In this document: piece by piece, positions 33,148 to 45,907 of the stretch
Layout of the letters: each line of letters begins with the position of its first letter
Numbering within the stretch: the first letter of the stretch is position 1
From: Porodaedalea pini
Lineage: Eukaryota > Basidiomycota > Agaricomycetes > Hymenochaetales > Hymenochaetaceae
Reading direction: 5' to 3'
DNA length: 64,000 nucleotides
NCBI GenBank assembly: GCA_002794775.1
Contig: NBAY01000017.1
Coordinates: 1-64,000 of the forward strand
Notes under the pieces: model-generated
Told to the model about the DNA's origin: nothing
The model's database searches: none
What the model saw: the letters and a program-made list of their open reading frames with translations, nothing else
Program-made: the position numbers and the translations under genes

Positions 33148-34278
33148 ATGGCGGAACCCCAAGCCCCAGTTGCGCCAGCGGCCGGAGCTCCGACGATCTC
33201 AAACAACATGATGCAGGAGATCATCAATGCGCTACATGGCCTGGGATTACTAGCAACCCCCACGCCAGCAGCCGCAGCAGCACCTGTCCCTCCACCAACA
33301 AGCCACAGTGGAGGAAGACACATCGCCAAACCCGAGGCATTCAACGGGCGAGACTATAAGAAGTTCGAACGTGCCATCACCCTTTACGTTGAAGCTAATG
33401 CAGAGGACTTCGTGAACGACAAGGACTACTTCCTTTTCGTGTTATCGTTCATGACAGAAGGCTCAGCTGCACTCTGGGCACAGAACTTCCTGGAAAGCAT
33501 CAAAATGGACGGCTATCTGATCTTTTCACTCGTCAGTCGCCAGAAGTTCAACGAACAACTGGAGAAAGCGTTCGGAGATCCGAATGAACGCATGAACGCC
33601 ATGCAAAAATTGGACAGCTGGAAACACACCCAGGACATCACAGCTGACCAATTCTTCCAGCAGTTCGATATCTATCGCCGTGTGGCAGGATACAGCGATG
33701 ACGCCAAAAATGACGACACCCTCATCCACAAACTGACGAAAGCCTTGGATAGAGAGATCGTATACCAGATCGAAATGAGTGACACAGTCCCAACCACATA
33801 CAAAGGCTGGCAAGAAAAAGCCATTCAATTTGACAATGCTAGACGTCAGATGAAAGCCATTGAACAAATGCGCGCTGCCCCGTCCAGACCTCAGGCACCC
33901 CCACCAAAACCTGCCCAGACATTCGCACCTAGAATCCCCGAAAGGCGCGATGCCACCGGAATCACATACGGAGGCATGGGGAAGCTGATGGACGTCTCAC
34001 TCGAAGAACTGAGGAAAGCAGGACTCTGCTACTACTGCAAAGAATCTGGGCATCTACAGAGGAATTGCCCAATGCAGAAGAAGGTGATAAGGGCTGTGTT
34101 GATGGGGATGGAACCCCGAGAGAGAAAAGTCTGGGCAGACGAGACCGCGACGCTCAAGGAGTCAGACTTTGCGGAGGAAGAAGAGGAGGCGCTCTTTGAG
34201 CAGGAGTTGGATTTTGCGGAGGAAGAAGAGGAGGCGCTCTTTGAGCAGGAGTTGGATTTTGCGGAGCCCCAGCAGTGA
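33148..34278 (+). CDS. Gag of copy D
   Basis: This is an intact 376-residue gag starting at the ATG at 33148. It has an Ala/Pro-rich N-terminus, a retrotransposon-gag domain (FNGRDYKKFERAITLYVEAN; TADQFFQQFDIYRRVAGY), a CCHC knuckle (CYYCKESGHLQRNC, about 34027-34068) and an acidic tail. A 45-base unit is exactly or nearly tandemly duplicated at 34165-34209 and 34210-34254; copy E has one unit. Near the end, GGATTTT (34254-34260) sits as G GAT TTT in the gag frame, in the place of the GGGTTTT slip site of family A/B. Gag forms the particle and packages RNA. Confidence 0.93.
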   Translation: MAEPQAPVAPAAGAPTISNNMMQEIINALHGLGLLATPTPAAAAAPVPPPTSHSGGRHIAKPEAFNGRDYKKFERAITLYVEANAEDFVNDKDYFLFVLSFMTEGSAALWAQNFLESIKMDGYLIFSLVSRQKFNEQLEKAFGDPNERMNAMQKLDSWKHTQDITADQFFQQFDIYRRVAGYSDDAKNDDTLIHKLTKALDREIVYQIEMSDTVPTTYKGWQEKAIQFDNARRQMKAIEQMRAAPSRPQAPPPKPAQTFAPRIPERRDATGITYGGMGKLMDVSLEELRKAGLCYYCKESGHLQRNCPMQKKVIRAVLMGMEPRERKVWADETATLKESDFAEEEEEALFEQELDFAEEEEEALFEQELDFAEPQQ

Positions 34279-37200
34279 ACACGGCACTGACTGGGATAGG
34301 TTCAGTTTCGGTTTTTCAAACGGCCGTTTTTGATAATTCTATGGACTCTGTAGATAATTTAGATAAAACACAAAAAAATGTAAAAAGCAATGTCACTCGC
34401 AAAAATATTCCTTCTGTTCCTGTACCAGTAGCTAGTAGTGTAGATATGCCTACATGTAACAACACTTCTGCCTCATCATCTTGTTCTACTCCTGTGTCAA
34501 AAAATCATGTAAAACCCTATTCCGAATTTTTTTCTATTTCTTCCTTGGCCGGAACTGAACCGAAATCTGTGAAAAATGAAAACTCGTCAAAACAAGCTGA
34601 GAGGAAGTCCCGGAGAGATCACCCTGTCCCCTTTACTGCCCCATGGGTGGTACAGCGTCTCAAAGAGGATAAACTCGAAAGTGCTTTAACGACTCTCCGA
34701 GTGTGGATGAAACAGCAGAGGCATGCTGAAGCGAATGAAGAGACAGTGCGTCAAATCATTGCGCTAGAAGAATCAGATGCCGTGGCAGCTGTTAGGGACC
34801 TGAGGGGTCCGAAACGGTTCGTAAGAGGGTCTTGGGGGCAACAGCTCATGGTACCGATTCTCCTTCAAACGACCGACACCGGTAACCAGTTCAAGGTAGA
34901 CACCCTACTGGACAGTGGCTGCACTGGCTCGTGTATCAACCGATCCTTCGTCGAAAAGCATCAGATCAGGACAAAAAAGACACCCATCCCAATCCGAGTC
35001 TATAATGCTGATGGCACGCTCAACAAGGACGGCTCAATCACAGAGTTTGTGGAAATGCGCATGACAATTAAGGATCATTCAGAGCGCATCCACTTTGCAG
35101 TCACAGATCTAGGGAAAACAGATGTATTCATCGGACATGAATGGTTAAAGCTGCACAATCCCAACATCGACTGGCAAAAATCAACGATCGAATTTGATCG
35201 ATGCCCCGATGTATGCGGCTATATCCGTAGTCTAGAGGACATTGATGCAGACCCCGATGAAAACCTTGATTTGGTGGAACTTGAAGACGGTGATCAGCTC
35301 TTCCTCTTTGATTGGGACAGGTACATTAAGTCCGATCCGAGAAAAGTGCTGAAGGTCAGACAACAGGTGCTCGAGGAAGTCCCAAACTATGTCAAAGAGT
35401 TCGCGGACGTCTTCAGTGAACAGGAATTTGATCAGTTACCAGAGAGACGCCCTTGGGATCATGCTATTGAACTCAAGCCGGGTTCAAAGCTCTCTGACTG
35501 TAAAATCTACCCGCTCAGTCCATCCGAACAGGTGGCACTGGACGAATTCCTCACCGAAAACTTGAGAACTGGCCGTATTCGTAACTCTCAATCTGAGATG
35601 GCATCCCCCTTCTTCTTCATAAAAAAGAAGGATGGCAAGCTTCGCCCCATACAGGACTATCGCCGGCTCAACGAGATGACGGTTAAGAACAAATACCCGT
35701 TACCTCTAATCCAAGGCGAAATTCTTCACGAAGCTTGACATACGTTGGGGTTACAATAACATTCGGATTCGAGAGGGTGACGAGCATAAAGCCGCCTTCA
35801 GGACAAACCGCGGTCTATTCGAACCAACGGTCATGTTTTTTGGTCTCACAAACTCACCAGCAACCTTCCAAGGATTCATGAACGAGATCTTCCGAGAACT
35901 CGTCAATGATGGACACGTCATAGTCTACATGGATGAAATTCTGATCTTCGCACGAACTCGTGAACATCATGACAAACTCGTCTGACAAGTCCTGGAAGTG
36001 TTGCGAGCAAACAAGTTGTTCTTAAAGCCAGAAAAGTGCAGCTTCGCTCAAGAGACTGTGAACTATCTTGGGCATATCCTTGGCAACGGACAGATTCGCA
36101 TGGATCCAGCCAAAGTGGCAGGTGTAAAAGATTGGCCAGTGCCTAAGAACAAGAAAGAACTACAGTCTTTCCTTGGGTTCTGCAACTATTACCGCCGCTT
36201 CATCCTAGCATTCAGTCACTATGCGAAGCCCTTGACAGTGTTGACCGGAGATGTAGAGTGGAAGTGGGAGGTGGAGCAACAGGAGGCCTTTGAACATCTG
36301 AAGCAGAAGCTCTGTGAAGAACCCGTACTCACAGTGCCTACTGATGACGGTCAATTTCGGGTGGAGGCCGATTCGTCGCATTTCACTAACGGCGCCATTC
36401 TGTCCCAATTCATTGACGGAAAGTGGCATCCAATCGCATACCAATCGCAAGCGCTTAGCCAAGCAGAGCGCAACTACGAAATCTACGACAAAGAGATGTT
36501 CACAATCATGTGCACACTGGATGACTGGCGACAATATCTTCTAGGGGCAACGCAAACCTTCGAAATCTGGTCGGATCACCTCAACCTCCAGTATTTCTGA
36601 AAACCCCAGAAGATTAACCACCGACAAGCGAGATGGCTACAGGAGTTAGCGGACTACGACTTCAAACTGTTCCATAAACCAGGTGCCCTGATGACTAAAG
36701 CTGACCTCCTCTTGAGACGAGCGGATCATGAGAGGGGGGAGAACGACAATATTGACATCGTTTTGCTCAAGCCGGACCTATTTGTAAACAAAACACTGCT
36801 AGAAGCGCTGGATGCAGACTTTGTTAAACGAATTAAAAGGGTACAAAACAACAGGGACAGAGCAGTTGTGAAGGTGTTAGAGCGGAAGGAACGAGAATGG
36901 GATGAAGAAGAAGGGTTGTTGATGTGGAAGGGCAGGATCTACGTGCCGAAAGACCATAAACTCCGAGAAGACATCATTCGAAACCATCACGACAGCACGC
37001 TCGCAGGACACCCAGGACACTACAAGACCCATGAGTTGATCACACGCAACTACTGGTGGCCGGGAATCCAACGAGATGTTCGAATATATGTCGAGGGATG
37101 TGATGCATGCCAACGTACCAAGGCACACAGAGCGAAACTGCATAATCCTCTGAACCCGAACGAAATCCCGAAAGGTCCTTGGGAAATCGTCACAGCAGAC

Positions 37201-38283
37201 CTGATCAGCGAACTACCCGAGTCCAATGGGCATAACGCAATCTGTGTCTTCGTTGACAGGTTCAGTAAACAGGTGCATGCGATCCCTACCTCTGTGAGCA
37301 TAATGTCGGAAGGAATGGCGAGACTCTACCGGGATCATGTCTTCAGGCTACACGGCATACCGCGCAAGTTTATTCATGACAGAGGATCACAGTTCGAGTC
37401 CAAATTCATGAACGAACTATACCGGTTACTGGGCATCGAGGGAAACCCGTCAACGGCATATCACCCACAGACAGATGGTCAGACAGAACGGATAAACCAA
37501 GAGATTGAACAGTACCTTCGTCTCTTTGTTAACCACCATCAGTCGGACTGGGCGGAATGGCTTGCACTAGCGGAATTCGCGTATAATGACAAAGAACAAA
37601 TGTCGACAGGAGCGTCACCCTTTTTCGTCAACCATGGGAGACACCCATATAAGGGCACGAATCCTAGACACGAATCGACCAATGAGTCCGCTAAGCAGTT
37701 TGCCGACCGGATGGCCAAGATCAGGGAGGAAACCGAATCGGCGTTAAAGCATGCGGCCAAAACCATGAAGTGCTTCTATGACAGGACGAAGGGAGAATCC
37801 ATCGAGTATAAACCTGGGGATAAGGTCATGCTTGAAGGAACTCACTTAAAGACAGATCATCCTATGAAGAAGCTGGGAGATAAACGTTATGGGCCTTTCA
37901 TTGTCGAAAAGAAAATCGGCACGTCAGCATATAGACTTAAACTTCCACGTACATGGAAAAAAGTCTATCCGGTTTTCAATGAAGTGCTCCTCTCCCCATA
38001 CCACGAGCCGCAGTATACGTCGCAAAAGCAAGATCCTCCACCCCCACCCGAGATCATTGATGATGTGCCGGAATATGAGGTCGAAAAAGTTGTCGACTCC
38101 AAACTTGTGCGAGGGAAGCTCAAATACCTCGTACATTGGAAAGGGTATCCGAACGAAGAACGCACCTGGGAGCCAATTGAGAATTTGACGAACTCTCAAA
38201 AAGCCATTGACGAATTTCATAAATCGACTCCCAGTGCTCCTCGCGCCCTCAACACCCTAGAGATGTCACAGCTGAAGTTCTGA
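34245..38283 (+). pseudogene. Pol of copy D, defective
   Basis: The domains are protease (DSGCTGSCIN, about 34912), RT, RNase H, integrase (GHPGHYKTHEL, CDACQRTK, DRGSQF, HPQTDGQTERINQEIEQYL), GPY/F (RYGPFIVEKKIGTSAY) and chromodomain (LKYLVHWKGYPNEERTWEP), ending at TGA 38281-38283. Lesions are a deletion of roughly 23-26 nt near 35711 that removes the segment after PLI in RT and shifts the frame, TGA at 35983-35985, and TGA at 36598-36600. The RT catalytic motif reads YMDE (Glu codon 35935-35937) where active RTs have YxDD. From 36691 to the end the frame is open for 530 residues. The product cannot be an active RT. Confidence 0.93.
34254..34260 (+). promoter_or_regulatory. Possible -1 frameshift site in copy D
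   Basis: GGATTTT, read G GAT TTT in gag, precedes the gag stop by 15 bases. Pol is open in the -1 frame from 34245. The heptamer is one base off the strict rule but occupies the same place as GGGTTTT in copies A and B, and copy E keeps it. Confidence 0.5.
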
Positions 38284-38400
38284 CCCATATTTGAAATGAC
38301 GGAGCCTGAGAGACAGGAAGGAGTGGCACAGTGGTGGGCCGGTAAGTTCCAGGGTAGGGAACAAGGGCGATCGGGACGCTCGCCTTGAAGGGGAGGGTCA

Positions 38401-38849
38401 TGTCATGGATGCCTTTTAATTATTTTATTCTCTTATCATTTTCCCTTATCTTATCTTATCATATCTTATCCACTCATTACTAATCACACCTATTTCAACT
38501 TACTCCTATCCGTTACGCCCCTTTCTCACACTGTCATTATTCGCTGACTGATACTATGACGCTATTGTTCTACGAAGTTCCACGACATTCTTTCATCTAT
38601 CTTTATTTAGTAGCTAATTCTCTGGTCCGTGCGCAGCCGCAGCAGGGTATATAAGTAGGTAGTCCTCCTGTACTTATCCCTTAGTTTCGACCTGGTCAAT
38701 TCTACCTGGCTACATCCAGAAGCTGCCCCCTTACCTCTGTGCTGTGTCAGTTCCCCTGGCTCACCGTTCTCTCTCTCTTCTCCCTCCTCCTCTGACTGAG
38801 TTCCGCGCGACCCGGCTACCCCTTGCGTACCCGTAGTCCGTCGCTGACA
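38401..38849 (+). repeat. 3' LTR of copy D
   Basis: It differs from 31844-32292 by two substitutions (GATGCT/GACGCT and TACAAAG/TACGAAG). It is preceded by the purine tract TTGAAGGGGAGGGTCA and followed by the GAGTA duplication. Confidence 0.96.
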
Positions 38850-39961
38850 GAGTATAGGATTGATAGTATCATTATTGAGGTAGAATGTAGGCCAAACAGG
38901 TGAGGATTGCATAGGCAATGAAGATAGCTGTAATGAGGATGAGCCAGGAACATTCAAGTGTCATGTCACCAGTCTTGCAACTTGCAGGCTGAGCTGGTTT
39001 TGGACCCAAGCAAGGGCTTCATTTGACATGAATGGTGTGTTCTCCCAAGACATTTTGCTGAAGTGTTTTTTGCTGAATTTTTGGCAGGCTTGTATGTATG
39101 GGAATGACACAACACAATGCAATGTGACTTAGCACATTTTCAGAGGCATGCAGTTGCATCATCACATATTACTTTAATTTATCTCCTAATTAAGTAACTA
39201 TATTTTTCGAAATTGATTTATGCAAAATCAAAAGCTGTGTGACATCCAAACTAGACAGCTGTGGTGTAGGTCCGGTTAGCTCACCTATACCGGCTCTAAA
39301 CCAAATTTGCCTACCTCTTATATTTCAAACTACAACTTTACAGGTTTACCTTAGATGCAGAAATTTGACTACTTAAAATTATTATGACCATCATGGCTAG
39401 CTCTAAATTTCGGTTAGGTACACTAATATTTGCGGTGTAGGGAGAACTAGCCAAGCTACATTTGGCCTACACCTAAAGAGGTAGGCGACCGTGAAACGCA
39501 GTGAATGAGATAATCGTGCCGATCATCCGAAATAAATGCATACGTAAGCTTGACGAAACTCTAAATATTTTCTTTACTCATTTTTACAGTTTTGTTTCCA
39601 ACGTCCAACGACTTCAGTCTCTGCCCGATTGGGCTGCGACGAATGATAGAAAAAGTACTAGTACGCATGCAAAGATGGTTCTTACACCGAGGTTTAAGCC
39701 GGATATGTTGGCCTTTGTTTCCTTCCGCGGCATCGCGAAGAACTTAGAGGGAAGAAGCTCTCTCTCTTTCTAAGCATTATAGAGTTCGCTCGCTTGTCGC
39801 CAAGGCGTGTTATTTCCCCCCTTCGCAACCACGCTGATGTACCAGGCTGCGATTTCCTGTTTATCGCTTTCACCCCTGTTCTGAACGTCATATCGCGCGT
39901 CTCTTGTCAGTACCAGTGGTCAAGGGCTACAATTCGTACCTGCTTACCACTTAGCGACTAG
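38850..39961. other. Intergenic, no gene recognised
   Basis: The first part continues the repeat-derived DNA that copy D entered. From about 39230 to 39490 there are short inverted and direct similarities (for example GCCTACCTCTT against AAGAGGTAGGC), which could be a decayed small transposon. The rest is the upstream region of the transcription factor gene. Confidence 0.4.
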
Positions 39962-42900
39962 ATGCCGGCGGATTTGAATGGAAAGGGTCGCCGCTTCTTC
40001 ACACGCGAGCGTGGCGACCTGGAGATAAGACGAGCAAAGGGAGAAGCGTCTTGCGCCGAATGTAAAAGGTAAACTTTAGTGCACGGCTTGTCCTTGGATT
40101 GATTGACTGATCGATTATGGCGACACCAGGCTGAAGCTCAAGTGTGACAGAAAGGTTGCCTATCTCAATCTCATGTAGGGTATACACTTATCAGCCTATC
40201 ACGATAGACTCCATGTACAACGTGCGTGCGTCGAGGCTGCGAGCTCATATGTCCTAACGGTAAGTTTATCTCGCTCAGAGTTCTATTAGCACCATATTTA
40301 TAGTATTTGACAGGCTCTCTGGCAGCCGGGCAAGGCACAAGGTACCTACACTGGTGTACTGCCGCCCCGACCTTTTTTGACCGCACCCAACTTGTTAGGT
40401 TTGTTCTTGCAGATACCGATAAGCTATACAAGAAGCTTTTACAAATGTCCAAGCGCATTCGACAGCTTGAAGACGCACTCGAAATCGCACAGGCAGGCCT
40501 ATCTATAACCAAACATCCTCTTCTAACCGACGAGCTTCTGGCAATCAAGTCAGGCGTCGATTTCATTGTTGGGACTGAAACTCCAGAGAATAAGGGCAAT
40601 GATCCTGTGGACGACTTGAGCTCTGAACTCGGTACGCTGAGTATGTCTGAAAGTGGAGAAGCTTCTTTCATGGGACGAGTATCCTCTGAGGTGCGCGTTT
40701 TGTGTTTCTGCTTAGTTGGATGCTTACAACGGACTACGTTGTCCAAAAGGCCTTACTCATGGCGAGTGCATACTCCCCTCTTTTCAAGAATCTTTACTGA
40801 TTTCCAAACAGATAATAAACGAGTCGCTGGCTGACCAGATCGGGCAGCAGAAAGTCTCAAATGACTATCCTCAAAATAATGGTATACCACAACAGATCAT
40901 GTCTATCAGCGAAGCCTTCCCGTTTGCGCCTGTCTATTTGCAGAGAGACGATATTTTGAGGGCGATAGAAGCCCGCTTGCCATCCTATGCCCGAGCAACC
41001 GCTCTTGCCGAAGCTTATCTAGGAAACATCGCATGTTTCCATTGCATAGTCGAGCGTGAACAGATCTTCGAGGAGCTTCTTCCATCCGTGTACAAGCCAC
41101 ATAAGCAGTGTAAGAGCTGCTCGGGTGAAGAACTCAACGGCGACGACAATGACGGGTCGAGCGACTACGTGCACCATCTGGCTCTTCTGCTTTCTGTACT
41201 GGCTAATGGAGCAGCAGGGGACCTTACTCTTCCAATTGCTAATGATGAAGCCAATCTGTATGAACATCTAGCTCGCGCCGCTCTGAGCCTTAATTCTGTG
41301 TTCGTCGGAACGTCTATGGAGAATGTTCAAGCAGTTGCGATGCTGGCAGCATACGGTTATTATTCGGGTCGAAAATATACAGTTGAGCCGTCGATGAAGC
41401 TGGGGATTTTCAGCCTCACTCTTGCGTGTAGTGTGAGTTACGCCTTTAACGTATAAGACGCTTCATTGTTTGAAGCTAAAAGAGAATCTCAATGTTGCAT
41501 CTTAGATCGGTTTGCGTACGTTCCGTGAGTTAAGCTGGCAATTAACTATACTCAAGCTTCACAGACCGTGATCCCGTACGATGGAAGATGGAACCAAAAC
41601 TTATTCAACGCAGAAGGCGCCTGTTTTGGGAGTTATTCACCATTGATAAGTGGAAAGTGAGTTTATCTTTTCTGCCACTGGTTTCTGAATCTCTGTTAAC
41701 CTGTCTCTTGAGTCTTAGAGCTTAGAAACGGGTAGACCAGCGACATTCAATTTGTGCGAGGTGGATTGCGAGTTTCCAGAAGATAGAGAGGCAACTCTTG
41801 GCGAAGATGGCTCTATCGTCCCTAGCTGTGAGCTCCTTATTTTCGGGCCAAACTCAATTCTCAAAAGTGTCCCCTTTCAGTTTGGCGGTGGAAGTACCGA
41901 TTAACCAAGGAAGTGGTGGCTCCGATTGCCGAGCAGCTCTGCCTGGCCAGGCCCGTCAAATACGTCGAGCTTTTGGAGCTCGACAGAAAGTTGCGTGATT
42001 TCGAAGCACATCGGTCAATGTCAATGTCAACGGCTCCTAATCCTGATGAGGATATTGCGACTATAATGCGGAGGTGTTATTGGGCAGTGCTACGAGAAGC
42101 TGCACTCCTCTTTGTACACCGTAACCTCTTTGCGCGCGCGATGCTTGAGAACTCTTCAAAAATTCTTGACAGCCCCTTCGCATCTTCTGCCTTATCTGCG
42201 TATGCAAGTGCAATGTCATTGTTGAAGATTATACGGATCAATTTCGAAAGATACCCGCAGTTGCTTCTCCGTCAGTGGATAATATGGGTGCATGGCCTTA
42301 CCTCCGCTGTATGCATCAGCATTTCTCCTCTCTTGAATATTTGATTAACAGTAATAAAGGTCGTCGTCGGTTCAGTCGCTTGCGCCAGAGGTCTATCAAT
42401 ATATGTAACGGCAGCGGCTCTCAAAGAGTTGGAAATGGCTGTCAATTTATTCAAGCAGGCACATGTGCATCCAGTACCAAGGAAAGGCTTGGTGAGTCGC
42501 TCCTTATCAGCTTTTTTTCGCGGTTTGTTTCTTATCAGAGTTTTAGCCATTCCTCCTGTGTCTCCTTGAGAAAAGCCGCATCGCCAATAGGCCTATGTTG
42601 TTTCCAAAAGACACACGAAACGCGGAGCATGAGCTTAGCATACTCGGTGGAGCACCGCTTTTCCTGAAGAACGCAAATAAGAAACATCAGGCCCCAGGCG
42701 AGCCAGTCTCCCCGACAACGACAATCCACCATACATCGTCAGAGTCGTCAGGAGGAGCACAATTCGTACATTCACTTCCGTATGCAAGTCCTTCGCTATC
42801 CGAACCATCTTCATCTCGACGAAGCAACGAGGCCACTCTGCCGCAGACATCTCTACATAACCCTTCCTGGCCCTTCTTTGAAGACTATCGAGCTACTGCA

Positions 42901-43359
42901 GACATCCAGAACGCAGCGTTTCATACGGTCGACAGTTCCCAATTTCGAGGCGCACCTACGAACATCGATGAAGCATTGATCCATGCGTTTGCAAAAACGC
43001 CAAGTCAAAACGGGCCCACGTATTTCTCAGACATCAATGCTCATGCAGCGCCGCATTCGAGCTTCGCTACCAACGCTCGGGCACACGTGCCTTTCCAAGG
43101 CAATGGCAACACTCCTCAGACTGCACCAGAGCTTACTGCAACATCATGGTTCGAGGAGCTCTCAAACAATACTGCAGGACGTCCTGGACAGGATGTGCTG
43201 AGCAACAGCGATAACATCGATATCGCCCTCTTTATGGGTGGAAGTACCATGGCAGGGCCTAACGGTGCTCCGGGAAACGACCCAGTCACTGCCGATGTGT
43301 GGCGTTCTTTTATGGCAGATTCGCGGCACTTCGGTTCACAGTTCAACACGGACTTCTAG
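39962..43359 (+). CDS. Zn2Cys6 fungal transcription factor
   Basis: The start is the ATG at 39962. Early exons are 39962-40068, 40130-40154, 40208-40259 and 40314-40341, then an exon from about 40400. Joined, they give the binuclear zinc cluster CAECKRLKLKCDRKTPC + TTCVRRGCELIC (six spaced Cys), followed by a coiled-coil linker (LYKKLLQMSKRIRQLEDAL). The middle region (about 40900-41800) carries the fungal-specific transcription factor domain, with NEANLYEHLARAAL-type helices, GRKYTVEPSMKLGIFSLTLA, and then IGLHRDRDPVRWKMEP and RRRRLFWELFTIDKW across an intron. The C-terminus is Ser/Asn-rich and ends QFNTDF at 43359. Such proteins bind GC-rich half sites in promoters. The target genes are unknown. 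It is convergent with the peptide transporter gene. Small exon boundaries after 40680 were not all resolved. Confidence 0.88.
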
Positions 43360-43635
43360 TAGAAAGGTTATTTATTTCAACCTGCCTCAGATTGGTAGAG
43401 GTCAATTCATTCGTAATACAGCACATTTATTTTCGTTACGGTTTAATAGTATCAGATCAACGTACATTATCTCCCCGAGCAAACAAAATAGCAAACAAAT
43501 CAAGGCCCCTCACTTCGAGGTAGAAAGTAACAATGAGTAAGAGCGAAGAACGTGCGAGAGAGTAGAAGAAGAAAGCAGCCGGACGCCCAGACTAAAAATA
43601 ATGGAATGAAGGAGAACACAGAGAGCTTAGATGAC

Positions 43636-45907
43636 TCATGCCTTGACGTCCTTGTGAGCAGCCTCGTCGTCGATACTCTCGGCATCCGTGATGGCGTTGA
43701 GAGCCTCCTCTTCTGCGTCGAGTTGACAGAAGGATAACCAAAAGCCAATCCCAGCAAAGAAGGCCAGCACAGCCATGGACCCGTAGTTCCAGACCAGCAG
43801 GGGATCTGAAGACAGAGCTGTAAGACGTAGATTATCAGCTTAACATTCGCAATACCAGTAAGTCAGGAAACAAGTAAGGCCAACTCACAAACAAAAGCCT
43901 CTCCAAGCGCGCTCGAGATCGCACTCATGAACAGGAAGATGCCCATGACAACACTCCGCATGCTCTTCGGCGCCTTCGTGAACGCGTACTCCAGACCCGT
44001 AATACTCGCGAAGATCTCTGACAGCGCGATGAGGACATACGAGCCCGTCTGAATCCACACATTGAGCGGGCTCGTCAGCGCATTCAGCTTCCCTTCTGCA
44101 TCTTCACACGTGCTCGCCGCGTACCCACACGGATTCGTCTTATATAAATAATGCTGCACCACCGCGGCCCACACCATGGCGGCCGCGCACGTGTAAAACC
44201 CAGCAGTGATCTTTTTTATCGGAGTGAAGCGAATGTTGTAGCGCAGCAGCGCCGGGTAGATGAACAGATCGCAGATTGGGATAAAGATGATGAGTGCAAA
44301 GGGGTCCAAGTTCCCAAGTACGTCGTTCGGCAGCCCATGTGTAGCCATCGTCGCGGCCTGCGAGGTTAGGTTACCGCCGAGTTGATTGTACGCGAGCCCT
44401 AAATACAAACAGTAAGGGGAAAAAATCGCCAAGAAAGAGCAGGACGAGAGGGCTTACAGTAGACCGGTACCAAACGAACACGGTGCACGCCTTGAAGCCT
44501 CTGCGGACTTCATCAACCCACTTATCATCCCAAGACATCCACGCCGGCCTCGCCTCGCCCCGGAGCTCCTTTTCGAAGCCGCTCGGCTTCGCCCGCTCCC
44601 AAAAGTCTGGTGCCTTGAGGTTGCGCCAAGTAGAGATGGGGTTCCAAGACCAGCTCCCGCGAGCGGCGTAGCGGAACACACGAAGCGCGGCAGTGAGGAC
44701 AGAGCCCTGGGGCGGTGAATGTACGTAGTTCTTGCGACCACTGAATAACACGAGCGGAGCCGTTAGGAAGACTATTGTCGGTAGGAGATAGGCGAGCCAG
44801 AAACCGACGTACTAGGATGGTTAGAAAGATTTTGAATAAACTCCCTATTAATATTGGTTAATAGAGGGAAAAACTATTACCTTCTCGGAGTAAGTCATGC
44901 CGATCTGACCGACGAGCGCGCCGATATTGATGAAGAGGTAGAAGTACTGATAAGACGTGAAATCAGTGACAAAAAATCCAGCCTGATCGGTGGATCGAAC
45001 TCACCATGTAAATGCGTGCCGTGGTAAGCGCCGGGTCAACAAGAATGCGTTCACCGCTCTTTAGCGTGCGCACATGAAGCTTGCCTGTGTACTGTTCAGC
45101 AATGAGCGGCGAGATATTACTCTTGAACCCGCCAGTGCCAGCACCCATGATGATCACGGCAATGATGAAGCAGGCAAGCGCATTGTGGGGTTTAGAGATG
45201 ACATCGGGGATCGCAGAGATTATGAGGAGGATGTGTCCGATGAGCACAACGACAAGGGCGTAGCAGATCGTCCGGAACCGCCCAAAATACGTGTCGGCGA
45301 GGTAGCCGCCTGCTCGATTACATGATCTTTTATGAGCAGGCGTAGAATGAGACTGAAAACGTCCGCACCAATGAGAGGCGTTATGTACGCCCAGAAGCTG
45401 TTGAACGTTGTGATCCCTGTAGATGCACGCTGGCCCATGCCGAGAGCTCCGCCTTTTAAGCGATCAAATGATCAGCACACGAAATTCGGGAACAGGGGAG
45501 GAGGAGGTAGAACGTACTTTGACCATCGGCACCGCCTGCACCCGTGTTTGAAGTAGTCGGGAGCGGCTGCTGGATGAAGTTGACGAAGACAACAGTCGCA
45601 CCTGTCAACCGAAATGGATTTAATCAGGAATACACTAAAACAAAGCCGTGGTTGTATATACCGTAGTACGAAAAGCGTTCAGCTAGTTCGACGTATGCGA
45701 TCAAGTACGTCCGGAAAGGCAGCTTGTCTGGGATGCGACGGAGATGGAGCTTATCCTCCTCTGTCGGGATCTCTGTCCGTTGTGCATGGCTATGGTCAAG
45801 CTCGGGCTGGTTGATCGATTCCGTAGACGGAATCTTTCGTTATTGGATTCGACACGCGTGGACTCGGAGAGGCCCGCTAGGACTGCATCGTCATCTGGGT
45901 AGGTCAT
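43636..45907 (-). CDS. PTR2: Proton-coupled peptide transporter, POT/PTR2 family
   Basis: This is a minus-strand gene with several introns. The N-terminal region is soluble and acidic and leads to PFRTYLIAYVELAERFSYYG (about 45700), the family's first-helix signature. Later exons show hydrophobic helices and GTGGFKSNISPLIAEQYTGK (about 45130), the strongly conserved POT motif. They are followed by LALLIFI-type membrane segments, FILAS/TGLEYAFTKAPKSMRSVVMG (about 43990) and an acidic tail ending DDEAAHKDVKA at TGA 43636. It imports di- and tripeptides with protons across the plasma membrane. The start at the ATG at 45907 is tentative because the first ~90 bases do not stay in frame without a small intron. 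It is convergent with the Zn2Cys6 regulator, 276 bases apart. Confidence 0.88.

Larger units (their letters stand above)
31844..38849 (+). mobile_element. Chromovirus LTR retrotransposon copy D (recent insertion)
   Basis: This is a complete Ty3/gypsy structure of 7006 bases with 449-base LTRs (31844-32292 and 38401-38849) that differ at only two positions. It is flanked by perfect 5-bp repeats GAGTA (31839-31843 and 38850-38854). It has a self-primer site, an intact gag, pol with a chromodomain, and a polypurine tract ending just before 38401. Pol is broken by a small RT deletion and two TGA stops. Copy E (61006 onward) is the same family. Confidence 0.97.

Noticed and set aside
39230..39490. 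Short inverted and direct similarities suggesting a small transposon
   Set aside because: The pairs are short and imperfect and no matching flanks were found, so the ends cannot be set.
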